Below are positions 1 to 7,684 of a stretch of 12,960 bases of DNA, in pieces. This DNA comes from Anaerolineales bacterium. Its GTDB lineage: Bacteria > Chloroflexota > Anaerolineae > Anaerolineales > UBA4823. The DNA is taken from the NCBI GenBank assembly GCA_016932955.1, contig JAFGBV010000119.1:1-12960 (forward strand). The letters run 5' to 3'. The translations under genes were made by a program, and so were the position numbers. How positions within the stretch are numbered: position 1 is the first letter of the stretch; each line of letters starts with the position of its first letter. Under the pieces are notes generated by a model. The model was given only the letters and a program-made list of their open reading frames with translations. It did no database searches and had not been told where the DNA came from.

Positions 1-468
1 GCCCTGGCCTGCTCGTGGTGCGAGCCTGACCAGAGCGATTTCCTGGAGATGCAAGCAGATTATCTGGTGCGCACCTACCCCCGTATACTAAGCGAGAAAA
101 TTACTGGGATAATCTGGTATCGCCTGGATGGTCCCGGATGGTACCTGGGTGGAATGTTGGATGATGGACAGCATCCCAAGCCAGTTTACTATGCTTACAA
201 GTATTTTCTCGAGCGGGTAGTGTCTTCCACATACTCGGGAAAGGTGGACTACGGAACTGGAATCGAAGGCTATTCGTTTGTGATTGGCAACACCGTAGTT
301 CATATTGTTTATACACACGACGATATTGTTTCCACCATCACAGTGCCTCGCAGCGAATTCATTGCTGCTCATACACGTGATGGCGAGCCCATCACGCCCA
401 CTACTATCGGGGATAATTACTCATTGATCGTCCATTTCGAACCGATCTACATCACTCGCAAGAGATGA
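1..468 (+). CDS. C-terminal part of a clan GH-A-like glycoside hydrolase (5' end outside window)
   Basis: The frame is open from base 1 to a TGA at 466-468, giving about 155 residues of the C-terminus; the true start lies upstream. The first part (CEPDQSDFLEMQADYLVRTY, then IIWYRLDGPGW and HPKPVYYAYKYF) resembles the last strands and helices of a TIM-barrel hydrolase of the GH39/GH5/GH2-catalytic kind, where a Trp-rich strand follows shortly after the nucleophile Glu. The nucleophile itself is probably just upstream and cannot be checked. The last 80 residues are beta-rich (GYSFVIGNTVVHIVYT, then FEPIYIT near the end), like the small C-terminal beta-sandwich of such enzymes. The gene overlaps the GH78-like gene by the four bases ATGA, so the two are very likely translated together. 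The hydrolase assignment is an inference from pattern resemblance; the substrate cannot be stated. An internal ATG at 49 is in frame but is not a credible start, because related sequence continues upstream of it. Confidence 0.6.
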   Translation, partial: ALACSWCEPDQSDFLEMQADYLVRTYPRILSEKITGIIWYRLDGPGWYLGGMLDDGQHPKPVYYAYKYFLERVVSSTYSGKVDYGTGIEGYSFVIGNTVVHIVYTHDDIVSTITVPRSEFIAAHTRDGEPITPTTIGDNYSLIVHFEPIYITRKR

Positions 469-3461
469 GACGTTTTTCCGGTCTCTTCTGCCTGTTTCTC
501 ATTCTACTGGGTCTGATATTGGCGGTAAGTTACCTCGCAGCCACAAATGGGGGTGCTGTGGGTGACGTTTGGCGTTTTGTGCTCAATCCAGACCGCGCCG
601 ACCCAGTGCGGATTTATCTGCCGGTTGTGCACATTCCAGACAGGTTTGTGCTGGACACTCCCGTCTGGGCGCATAATCAGGAGCCCAACGCCCACGAGGT
701 GGCTCTCTTTCGCATCCCAATCAACCTGACAGAATCATTGGACCAGGCTGAGCTGCACATTTTTGCGGATACGCGCTACGAAGCCTGGCTGGATGGTGTG
801 TGGATTGGGCGCGGCCCGGCGCGTTTCACTTCCAACTACCGCGAATATGATATCCACCCGCTGGAGCTTTCTGAACCAGGAGAACACCTGCTTGCCATCC
901 TGGTGCAATGGGCGCCTGAAACGCGCCGCTCTGAATCGGTACGCCCCATGGTGCAAGGCCACATCACAGGAATAACCCCTTCTGGCATCTCATACCTTCT
1001 GCGCAGCGGCTCACAATGGAGAGCACTTCTCAGCAATGCCTGGAACCCAGACTCCGCTTTGATTCACGAGTGGAACCTGATCGGGCCTACGGAGTTGCTC
1101 GACTTGGGCTTGCTAGATCAAAATTGGCTTCTCCCTGAATACGATGACTCCGCCTGGATACCTGCAGTCACTGTTAATCCCTACCGGGAAATCGCCGGAG
1201 CGGTAGCGGGAGCAATTAAATACTATCCGCGCAGCATTCTTTTCCCTATAAACAGGCCAGTGAACGCGATTGTTTTGGACGCCGGCCTGCTTTCTCCCGG
1301 ATTCTCAATCCGGGAATTTCCGCTTGGCGAGCAGTCTTCTTACAATCTGCCATTCCAGGTGACGGGCACGACAGTTTTCACGATTGAAACGTTGGCACAG
1401 GCATCGCTCCCTATCACAGGCACAGTTTTGCTGGATGGCAATCAAGCCGTCTGGCAGCCGGCTGGCACCAGCCGCCCAGATGTCTTCCATGCAACCTACA
1501 ATTTGGATGCCGGTGCACACCTGCTGTCTTTTCTCCCTGGCGCAGCAGAGAACGATACGGAACAAAGCCTGATTCTTGCATTCTCCACCGCAAACACCTC
1601 AGACTTGAGCGCACCTTTGACGCAAGGTGAGATTGCTGGAAGGCGCTTGCTGCTGGCCGAACCTGTGAGCAGCCCAGGCAGCGTGACGGTCACCACAACC
1701 CAAAACCTGAAGCTGCAGGGCGGGGTTACAGCCGATTCTGTCTCTGCGCTGCGCTTGAATACACTCCCATCTTATGTTGTCCTGGATTTGGGTCGTACAA
1801 CCTATGGTCGCCTCGTTGCCCAGGTGCATGGCTCTGCCGGGACGGTGCTTGACATCGGTTGGGACGAACGGCTGTACCCTGGCACCTTGCGCCCTCTGCC
1901 CTACCCTGGGAGGCTGAACCAATCCTGGAACCAGGTTGATTCCTGGGTTTTGGATGGAAATGTCCGCTCCATCACAACGATTGATGCGCGCGCCGGCCGA
2001 TACATCTTGCTCGCTGCCTGGGGCACAGAGCCTGTCTGGTTGGAGGATATTCAGATCATCGAGGAAACCTACCCCCTCACCCAAACGGGCAGCTTCAGCT
2101 CATCAGATCCATTGCTCGATCAAATCTGGCAGATTGGCGTCACCAGCGTACATGCCAATATGGTTGATGCCTACATGGATCCCTGGCGCGAGCGCGGTCA
2201 ATGGTGGGGTGATGCTTTCGTAGACGATCAGGTCAATAAAGTGGCTTTTGGCGATGCCAGCCTGCTACAACGAGGCATCCTCTTGATGGCAAACACATTT
2301 GAAAATGAGGGGCATGCTCCTGGTTTAGCTCCACAAAACCAGGGACAAAACCTGCTCGACTACACCATGTTATGGGTGCATAGCCTGTCTGATTATTACG
2401 AGCGCACTGGGGATACCGCTTTATTGATTGATAAATTTGGCACACTATGCACTTTCATGATCTACCTTGCAGGCTATGAGAATGCAGAAACCAACCTGAT
2501 CGATCTCCCACAAACACACTGGTCAGAAACCGCCTATATCGAGAGCCTGGGCTTCCATAGCCGTTACGGTCAGTCCACAGCAGTAAACGCTATGTACTAC
2601 AGCACATTGCTCAGAGCTGCCGAGATTGCCGACCTGCTTGAAAATGCCACCTTACGAGACGCGTGGCAAGCGCGCGCAACAAATGTTCGCAGCAGTGTAA
2701 ATTCTCTCTTATACCTGCCAGATGAACAGCGCTACCTGACCAACATCTATCAAAACACCCCCTATCCACCCACACCCCAGGCTCAGGCTTGGGCATTGGC
2801 TTATAACCTGGTTCCTCAAGGGCAGCGCCCGGCAGTCACGGACGCGTTGCTCGAACTATTATCATCAGATCCATCCAACCCAAACGTTGAGATCTACGGT
2901 TTCTATTGGGTATTGGAAGCCCTGGGGCATACAGGGCACATCACAGAAGCCACCGATCTCATCAAAGATTATTACGAACGTTTGATCCAGCTTGGGGCGA
3001 CAACCTGGTGGGAGAATTTTAAAGCTATAGGCAACTATCGTAACTCACTCTCTCATGGCTGGGGAAGCTCCCCAACATGGTTCCTGACCACTTACCTGCT
3101 TGGAGCGCGCCAGACTGGCACAAACAATTGGGTGGTGCAGCCTGCCTTGGAGGGTGTTTCCTATGCTGCAGGCATCTTACCCTTGCCCCAGGGAGCATTG
3201 GATGTTGCCTGGCAGATCGAATCCTGCCAGGATCCGGGAGTCAGGCAAGCGCAGATTCATCTGGTGGCTCCTGCTGCCACGAGTGGGCAGGTGATCCTCC
3301 CCACGGGGATTTCACCCTTAAGCATTACTCTGGATGGACGCCCCATCACAGGACAAAACACATCGCCGGATTTACAGATTGAATTGCAAGATATATCCAT
3401 CTTCATAGAAGAAGGAACTCACACATTGTTATTGGAGCTCGCCTGTACACACGCGCCTTGA
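465..3461 (+). CDS. Membrane-anchored alpha-L-rhamnosidase-like protein (GH78 family)
   Basis: Predicted to hydrolyse terminal alpha-L-rhamnose by an inverting mechanism, outside the cell membrane. The 998-residue protein starts MRRF, followed by one hydrophobic segment (about 5-25) that is a signal anchor or uncleaved signal peptide. Residues about 80-160 look like the N-terminal beta-sandwich of GH78 (YEAWLDGVWIGRGPARF), and a second sandwich follows near 215-235 (DQNWLLPEYDDSAW). A Bac_rhamnosid-type stretch begins near Y437 (VLDLGRTTYGRLVAQV). The (alpha/alpha)6 catalytic barrel spans roughly 555-900. In it, DPWRERGQWWGD at 572-583 matches the family signature DCPQRERxGWTGD, with E576 as likely general acid; TTWWENF gives E850 as likely general base. 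HGWGSSPTWFLTTYLLG matches the conserved late-barrel helix, and a C-terminal sandwich ends the protein. The start is supported by the ATGA overlap with the upstream gene and by the well-formed N-terminus. The acidic motif is one residue shorter than canonical, so activity on rhamnose is likely but not certain. Confidence 0.85.
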   Translation: MRRFSGLFCLFLILLGLILAVSYLAATNGGAVGDVWRFVLNPDRADPVRIYLPVVHIPDRFVLDTPVWAHNQEPNAHEVALFRIPINLTESLDQAELHIFADTRYEAWLDGVWIGRGPARFTSNYREYDIHPLELSEPGEHLLAILVQWAPETRRSESVRPMVQGHITGITPSGISYLLRSGSQWRALLSNAWNPDSALIHEWNLIGPTELLDLGLLDQNWLLPEYDDSAWIPAVTVNPYREIAGAVAGAIKYYPRSILFPINRPVNAIVLDAGLLSPGFSIREFPLGEQSSYNLPFQVTGTTVFTIETLAQASLPITGTVLLDGNQAVWQPAGTSRPDVFHATYNLDAGAHLLSFLPGAAENDTEQSLILAFSTANTSDLSAPLTQGEIAGRRLLLAEPVSSPGSVTVTTTQNLKLQGGVTADSVSALRLNTLPSYVVLDLGRTTYGRLVAQVHGSAGTVLDIGWDERLYPGTLRPLPYPGRLNQSWNQVDSWVLDGNVRSITTIDARAGRYILLAAWGTEPVWLEDIQIIEETYPLTQTGSFSSSDPLLDQIWQIGVTSVHANMVDAYMDPWRERGQWWGDAFVDDQVNKVAFGDASLLQRGILLMANTFENEGHAPGLAPQNQGQNLLDYTMLWVHSLSDYYERTGDTALLIDKFGTLCTFMIYLAGYENAETNLIDLPQTHWSETAYIESLGFHSRYGQSTAVNAMYYSTLLRAAEIADLLENATLRDAWQARATNVRSSVNSLLYLPDEQRYLTNIYQNTPYPPTPQAQAWALAYNLVPQGQRPAVTDALLELLSSDPSNPNVEIYGFYWVLEALGHTGHITEATDLIKDYYERLIQLGATTWWENFKAIGNYRNSLSHGWGSSPTWFLTTYLLGARQTGTNNWVVQPALEGVSYAAGILPLPQGALDVAWQIESCQDPGVRQAQIHLVAPAATSGQVILPTGISPLSITLDGRPITGQNTSPDLQIELQDISIFIEEGTHTLLLELACTHAP

Positions 3462-3463
3462 TT

Positions 3464-4915
3464 ATGAAGAGCATCTCCCAGGTAAAGTGGGTATGGCCTA
3501 TTCTCTATACTTTGATTGTAACGATAGGATTGTTTGCCCTTTTTCGCAATTGGGCTTACGATGATCCTTTCATAACCTATCGCTATGCTGAGAACCTGGC
3601 AAGCGGTCAGGGATTTGTTTATAACCCTGGCATGCGAGTTCTCAGCACTACTACACCTCTTTTCACGCTACTTCTTTCAGGCGTAAAAGCGCTGGGTGGC
3701 GAAATTCAAACAGCAGCCACGCTGATTGGGGCTTTCAGTTGTGCCATCGGCGGGCTCCTCTTATGGGATCTCGCACGGTCCTGGAAAACGCCCCTTGCTG
3801 GTTGGGCCGGGTTGCTGCTCTACCCAACCTTTTCTCTGTTGCCGATGATGATTGGCTCAGAGACGCCGCTTTATCTGGCTTTTTGCCTGGGCGCGTTTGC
3901 CACTTATGCAAGCCGCCATTACACTTGGGCAGGTTTATTGGCTGCGTTGGCAACGCTAACACGTCCGGATGGAATCCTGGTAGTCGTGATCTTGCTTGCG
4001 GATTTTGTTCTTACCCATAATCTCAGCCAATCACTAAAAATCTCAAGGTTGCCATGGAAAGCGGTCCTACTCTTCACCGCCATCATTGCCGCCTGGTTTG
4101 TTTTTGCCTGGCTATACTTTGGCGCGCCTTTACCGGTCACACTGGTAGCCAAGCAAAACCAGGGAGCCATGGCACAAAGCCAGCGCTTCCTTCCAGGTTT
4201 CTTTACCATCGCTGCGATTTATCATAAATGGCCCTACTGGATTGAGTCCCTTCTCGTCGTGCTGGGGATTACTGCGGTCTTGCAGAAACGCATCCGCGGT
4301 AATCCATCCCCATGGCTGACGTTATTGGCCTGGACAGCTATCTACTTCACTGCGTATTCCTTATTAGGTGTCAGCCGCTATTTCTGGTATTACACCCCGC
4401 TTGTACCAGCATATGTCATCGGCATTGGCCTCGGGATTTCTACGATTACCACGTCCCTGCACCGGATCCGCTATATTTCACTTGGCGCATTTGTTTTGAT
4501 CGGATTTTTCTTCGTCGTTCAAGGCTTATCCACCTGGGACACACATAATAAATCCGATTCCCGTTACCCCATATACCGCACCGCGGGAGAATGGATCGCT
4601 GAGCATACTTCCCCCGAGGCAAGTGTAGGTACTTTAGAGGTCGGCATCATCGGATACTACGCGCGCCGCCCGATGATCGACTTTTCTGGCCTGATCCAAC
4701 CCGATATTGCACGTCAGCTTGGCCCTGACACCACCTACGAGGATGCCGCTCTCTGGGCAATCGACCATTACAATCCAGATTATCTGATCTTGCACACCGG
4801 TCTCCATCCTCGCCTGGAACAGGAGGCTGCAAATCTTTCCTGCCAGGTTGTAAACAGCCTGGCTGGAGCAGACTATTCGTATTCCCTGGATTTGAGCATC
4901 TATGCCTGCCCGTAA
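3464..4915 (+). CDS. Polytopic GT-C-type glycosyltransferase (ArnT/AftB-like fold)
   Basis: Likely transfers a sugar from a polyprenyl-phosphate donor onto a glycan, lipid or protein on the outer face of the cytoplasmic membrane. The 483-residue protein has about ten hydrophobic segments. After the first one (about 9-28) comes an extracytoplasmic loop with YDDPFITYRYAENLASGQGF (D33-D34), then a TTTPLF turn; this arrangement resembles the DDxFITxRxA...TSPL signature of AftB-like and related GT-C enzymes, where the loop-1 Asp is catalytic. The last membrane segment ends near residue 355, and about 128 residues of soluble extracytoplasmic domain follow (GEWIAEHTSPEASVGTLEVG, YNPDYLILH). A TTG at 3458 overlaps the upstream stop as TTGA and would add only two residues (M-I); ATG 3464 is chosen as the more usual start, but coupling through the TTG is possible. 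No clear Shine-Dalgarno is present. Donor and acceptor are unknown; the context suggests decoration of the exported polysaccharide. Confidence 0.75.
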   Translation: MKSISQVKWVWPILYTLIVTIGLFALFRNWAYDDPFITYRYAENLASGQGFVYNPGMRVLSTTTPLFTLLLSGVKALGGEIQTAATLIGAFSCAIGGLLLWDLARSWKTPLAGWAGLLLYPTFSLLPMMIGSETPLYLAFCLGAFATYASRHYTWAGLLAALATLTRPDGILVVVILLADFVLTHNLSQSLKISRLPWKAVLLFTAIIAAWFVFAWLYFGAPLPVTLVAKQNQGAMAQSQRFLPGFFTIAAIYHKWPYWIESLLVVLGITAVLQKRIRGNPSPWLTLLAWTAIYFTAYSLLGVSRYFWYYTPLVPAYVIGIGLGISTITTSLHRIRYISLGAFVLIGFFFVVQGLSTWDTHNKSDSRYPIYRTAGEWIAEHTSPEASVGTLEVGIIGYYARRPMIDFSGLIQPDIARQLGPDTTYEDAALWAIDHYNPDYLILHTGLHPRLEQEAANLSCQVVNSLAGADYSYSLDLSIYACP

Positions 4916-5948
4916 ATCGAGGCTAATTTCATCAGTCGTGTCATCCATCCTGATCGGATTGGTGTTCTTCCAGGTCAGCGCCAAACAGGGAGAAGCTCAC
5001 CAGATTGAGCCTACCCAAACCGGCGCTAGTTGGCAAGATTCTTCCTCATCACGCATACTGGTCTCAAACCCTTCTTGCCAAAACCCTGGCTGGTTCCCCG
5101 ATGAATTTGGGCTGAAAGATCACACCGTATTCTGGCATGCAGGTTATTACTACATCGCGTCCATCTACCTGCCCAACGAAAAGCAGTTTGCCTATGGAAG
5201 GTCAGCAGACCTGTGCGATTGGGAAATCCTCCCCCCCATACTCAGCGAGCGCATCCCTGGTACCTGGGATGAGTCCAATATCTGGGCTCCATTCGTATAC
5301 GAGGAAGAAGGGGTCTATTACATGTTTTATACTGGTGTAAACCACGATAGAACGCAGAGCATCATGCTGGCAACCTCCAGCGACCCATCTGACCCAGGCG
5401 CCTGGGAGGTTCAGGGATTAGCCTTCCAGCCTGACCACCCAGATATGATCTGGGCTCCCAATAGCCCTGCAGACTGCCGGGACCCATCCATCGTTAAAAC
5501 CGGCGAAGTGTACTACCTGTTTTATTCGGCCGTGGACCAAGGGGGGGGAATCGTTGGCGTTGCAACTTCCACGACCCTCAGCGGAGCCTGGTACGATTGG
5601 GGAGCGATCTTTCCCCCCACTCCTGATCAGATCCCTGAAAGCTCGATCGTTTATTACCATTCCGGATTCTATTACCTTCTCCATCATTACCCATCATCGT
5701 CTGAAACGTACCGTATCGGCGCAAGCCCCACCGGGCCATGGACCGATCAGTATATCCTGACTCCAGGATGGGCACACGAAATATGGGATGGGCCAGATAA
5801 CTCCACTTATGCTTCTTTCCTCACCGACTATACGGTGACGATACGTCCCGTGCTTTGGAATACTCGGTTCTATCCTGCGCGCATCTTCTTGGGCAGCGAG
5901 ATATACTTCAACAACCTGCCGATCATCTCCCGCACCACTGGCGAATAA
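4902..5948 (+). CDS. Secreted GH43/GH32-like five-bladed beta-propeller glycosidase
   Basis: Probably a secreted glycosidase of the GH43/GH32 (clan F/J) fold; typical substrates of such enzymes are arabinans, xylans or fructans, but the substrate here is unknown. The 348-residue protein begins with a basic n-region (MPARKSR), a hydrophobic stretch and a good signal-peptidase I site after VSA (25-27). Repeated blade motifs are visible: VFWHAGYYYIAS, FVYEEEGVYYMFYTGV, IVKTGEVYYLFYSAV and IVYYHSGFYYLLH. Candidate catalytic acids follow the family order: D73 in blade 1 (KDHTVF), D194 in CRDPSIV, and E246 in IPESSIVYY. The start codon lies inside the end of the GT-C gene (14-base overlap), which implies coupling; no strong ribosome binding site is seen. 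The gene contains an eight-G run (5541-5548) and a seven-C run (5231-5237) without loss of frame. Family placement is by motif pattern; a non-catalytic propeller remains possible. Confidence 0.75.
   Translation: MPARKSRLISSVVSSILIGLVFFQVSAKQGEAHQIEPTQTGASWQDSSSSRILVSNPSCQNPGWFPDEFGLKDHTVFWHAGYYYIASIYLPNEKQFAYGRSADLCDWEILPPILSERIPGTWDESNIWAPFVYEEEGVYYMFYTGVNHDRTQSIMLATSSDPSDPGAWEVQGLAFQPDHPDMIWAPNSPADCRDPSIVKTGEVYYLFYSAVDQGGGIVGVATSTTLSGAWYDWGAIFPPTPDQIPESSIVYYHSGFYYLLHHYPSSSETYRIGASPTGPWTDQYILTPGWAHEIWDGPDNSTYASFLTDYTVTIRPVLWNTRFYPARIFLGSEIYFNNLPIISRTTGE
5231..5237 (+). repeat. C7 homopolymer in the GH43-like gene
   Basis: Seven consecutive C fall across Leu-Pro-Pro codons of the GH43-like gene. 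The frame is intact as read. Six-C runs also occur at 5613-5618 in the same gene and three times in rfbC (6358-6363, 6435-6440, 6509-6514), so part of this reflects Pro codon choice rather than a special element. Confidence 0.8.
5541..5548 (+). repeat. G8 homopolymer in the GH43-like gene
   Basis: Eight consecutive G encode Gly-Gly-Gly (with the following A) near residue 215 of the GH43-like protein. This is the longest single-base run I noticed in the window. A one-base slip would shift the frame and remove the E246 blade. The tract could be a slippage site for on/off variation, or simply a spot prone to sequencing error. Confidence 0.85.
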
Positions 5949-5971
5949 TCCTCGCCGCGTTCAATAGCTTT

Positions 5972-6001
5972 CTGCCATCAGAACTGCGTTACAATTACAA
6001 T
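5972..6001 (+). promoter_or_regulatory. Candidate sigma-70 promoter for the rfbCBAD-export operon
   Basis: In the 77-base gap before rfbC, a -35-like CTGCCA (5972-5977, 4 of 6 to TTGACA) lies 18 bases before a -10-like TACAAT (5996-6001, 5 of 6 to TATAAT). A second TACAAT sits at 5990-5995. Transcription would begin near 6002-6008, leaving a leader of about 20 bases that still contains the AGGAGA ribosome binding site. The gap is the longest one in the window and falls where gene function changes from extracytoplasmic enzymes to nucleotide-sugar synthesis. This is a consensus match only. Confidence 0.4.
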
Positions 6002-6009
6002 CATCTCCC

Positions 6010-6015
6010 AGGAGA
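6010..6015 (+). promoter_or_regulatory. Shine-Dalgarno AGGAGA of rfbC
   Basis: AGGAGA lies ten bases before ATG 6026 and decides the rfbC start. The same frame is open upstream to an ATG at 5855 inside the GH43-like gene, but that extension has no resemblance to RmlC, whereas the protein from 6026 begins exactly where the family usually begins. Confidence 0.75.
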
Positions 6016-6025
6016 TAAACCATCT

Positions 6026-6583
6026 ATGCAATTTGAACCAACTGCAATCCCTGCTGTGATTCTGATCAAGCCTCGCATTTTTGGCGATATGCGCGGCTTT
6101 TTTATGGAGACGTATCAGGCTGAACGCTTTGCTGATGCCGGGCTGCCGATAAACTTCGTCCAAGACAACCACTCCGGCTCGCAGCGCGGCACCCTGCGCG
6201 GTCTGCATTACCAGATCCACCAGGCTCAGGGTAAGGTTGTGCGTGCTGTCAGTGGCACTATCTTCGATGTCGCCGTTGACTTGCGCCGCGGGTCACCCAC
6301 CTTCTCGCATTGGGTAGGCGCAGAGCTATCTGCTGAGAACAAGCACCAATTATGGATCCCCCCAGGTTTTGCGCACGGCTTCTATGTACACAGCGAGTGG
6401 GCTGAGATCGTATACAAAGCCACCGATTTCTACGCCCCCCAGTGGGAGCGCACGCTCCTTTGGGATGATCCTTCGATCGGGATCACCTGGCCTATTCCCG
6501 CCGGCATTCCCCCCTTGCTCTCAGATAAAGATCGCCAAGGGTCTCGATTGGCCCAAGCGGAAACTTATGAATTCAATGAATAA
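6026..6583 (+). CDS. rfbC: dTDP-4-dehydrorhamnose 3,5-epimerase
   Basis: RmlC epimerises carbons 3 and 5 of dTDP-4-keto-6-deoxy-glucose to give dTDP-4-keto-L-rhamnose, the third step of dTDP-L-rhamnose synthesis in the cytoplasm. From ATG 6026 the protein is 185 residues, the normal length for this single-domain cupin. Family motifs in order: RGFFMETYQ (23-31), FVQDNHSGSQRGTLRGLHYQ (44-63) with H61 as the likely catalytic base, QGKVVR, FDVAVDLRRGSPTF, IPPGFAHGFYV, a Tyr-rich IVYKATDFYAP containing the likely catalytic Tyr, and LWDDPSIGITWP. The start is fixed by the AGGAGA ten bases upstream. It is the first gene of the rml cluster and follows the only sizeable gap in the window, so it is probably the promoter-proximal gene. 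rfbB follows after 15 bases. The assignment is firm. Confidence 0.96.
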   Translation: MQFEPTAIPAVILIKPRIFGDMRGFFMETYQAERFADAGLPINFVQDNHSGSQRGTLRGLHYQIHQAQGKVVRAVSGTIFDVAVDLRRGSPTFSHWVGAELSAENKHQLWIPPGFAHGFYVHSEWAEIVYKATDFYAPQWERTLLWDDPSIGITWPIPAGIPPLLSDKDRQGSRLAQAETYEFNE

Positions 6584-6590
6584 GGAGATG
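6582..6590 (+). promoter_or_regulatory. Shine-Dalgarno AAGGAGATG of rfbB
   Basis: AAGGAGATG overlaps the TAA stop of rfbC and lies eight bases before ATG 6599, near-ideal placement. It is the strongest ribosome binding site in the window and supports ATG 6599 as the rfbB start. Confidence 0.75.
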
Positions 6591-6598
6591 ACCCTGAA

Positions 6599-7684
6599 AT
6601 GAAAAATGTGCTTGTAACTGGCGGGGCTGGTTTCATTGGCTCAAATTTTGTCCATTTTTTACTCAAAAACGAGCCCGATGTGCAGATTGTCAACCTGGAT
6701 ATTCTCACTTATGCTGGCAGCCTGGAAAACCTGAAGCATCTCCCCGCGCCTGACCATCACACCTTTGTCAAAGGTGATATCTGTGATCGAGCCCTGGTTG
6801 ATGATCTACTACGCAAGCACCAGATCGATACCATCGTGCATTTTGCGGCGGAATCGCATGTGGACCGCTCCATCCACGACCCTGGACGATTCTTGCACAG
6901 CAATGTAGTCGGCACCTATACCCTGCTTGAGGCCGCCCGGCAGTACTGGCTGGTCGATAAAGCCCTGCCGCTGGAACAAGTGCGTTTTCACCATATCTCC
7001 ACAGATGAAGTATTCGGGCAATTGAAACTGGATGATCCAGCCTGGGCAGAAGACACCCCGTATGCACCCAATTCGCCCTACTCAGCCTCCAAAGCCGCCA
7101 GCGATCACTACGTGCGCGCCTGGGGGCATACCTATGGCTTGCCCTATTCCATCACCAACTGCAGCAACAATTACGGGCCTCGCCAATTTCCCGAGAAACT
7201 GATCCCGTTGATGATCCTCAATGCTGTAGAAGGAAAGCCGCTCCCCATCTATGGCGATGGTCAGCAAATTCGCGACTGGCTGTATGTCGAAGACCACTGT
7301 GAAGCCATTTGGCTCGTGGTGCAGAAAGGTGTTCCTGGCGAAACCTACAATATCGGCGGCGGTTCACAACCCACCAACTTGCAAGTGGTGCAACATTTAT
7401 GCGCCGCCTTGGATGAGGCGCTGCCCAATTCTCCCCACACACCCCACAGCCAGTTGATGCGCTTTGTCACCGACCGTCCCGGGCACGACCGGCGTTATGC
7501 CATCGATATCGGGAAAATTCACAGTCGTCTTGGCTGGCAGCCGCGTCAGTCTCTCGGCAGCGGCATTCAAAAGACAATCGCCTGGTACCTGGAGAATCCC
7601 GAATGGATCGCCACGATCCGTAAGCAGCGCGAATACCAGCAATGGCTGGAACATAATTACGAACGGAGAGGTGAAAGCAAATGA
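6599..7684 (+). CDS. rfbB: dTDP-glucose 4,6-dehydratase
   Basis: RmlB converts dTDP-glucose to dTDP-4-keto-6-deoxy-glucose with a tightly bound NAD, the second step of dTDP-L-rhamnose synthesis. The 361-residue protein is of normal length for this extended short-chain dehydrogenase. The Rossmann motif [10 protein letters not shown] sits at 8-17, [12 protein letters not shown] follows near 35-46, and [11 protein letters not shown] is the family's conserved cofactor-pocket stretch. The active site has T135, D136 and E137 in HISTDEVFG, plus Y161 and K165 in [39 protein letters not shown] and YNIGGG are further RmlB hallmarks; [12 protein letters not shown] near the C-terminus is also typical. 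It ends overlapping rfbA by ATGA, which implies translational coupling. The TDE triad separates it from UDP-glucose 4-epimerases. The assignment is firm. Confidence 0.97.
   Translation: MKNVLVTGGAGFIGSNFVHFLLKNEPDVQIVNLDILTYAGSLENLKHLPAPDHHTFVKGDICDRALVDDLLRKHQIDTIVHFAAESHVDRSIHDPGRFLHSNVVGTYTLLEAARQYWLVDKALPLEQVRFHHISTDEVFGQLKLDDPAWAEDTPYAPNSPYSASKAASDHYVRAWGHTYGLPYSITNCSNNYGPRQFPEKLIPLMILNAVEGKPLPIYGDGQQIRDWLYVEDHCEAIWLVVQKGVPGETYNIGGGSQPTNLQVVQHLCAALDEALPNSPHTPHSQLMRFVTDRPGHDRRYAIDIGKIHSRLGWQPRQSLGSGIQKTIAWYLENPEWIATIRKQREYQQWLEHNYERRGESK

Noticed and set aside
1599..2084. Minus-strand open frame of 161 codons opposite the GH78-like gene
   Set aside because: It is fully nested in a well-supported gene and its translation is low-complexity and motif-free.
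4902..5948. Frameshift or pseudogene status of the GH43-like gene because of the G8 and C7 runs
   Set aside because: The reading frame is continuous through both runs and the blade motifs lie in one frame on both sides.
5940..5956. Small inverted repeat GGCGA...TCGCC at the end of the GH43-like gene, considered as a terminator
   Set aside because: The stem is only five base pairs and no T-run follows, so it does not meet the pattern of an intrinsic terminator.
5855..6025. N-terminal extension of rfbC to an upstream ATG at 5855
   Set aside because: The added 57 residues overlap the GH43-like gene and do not resemble RmlC; ATG 6026 has a well-spaced AGGAGA and gives the normal family length.
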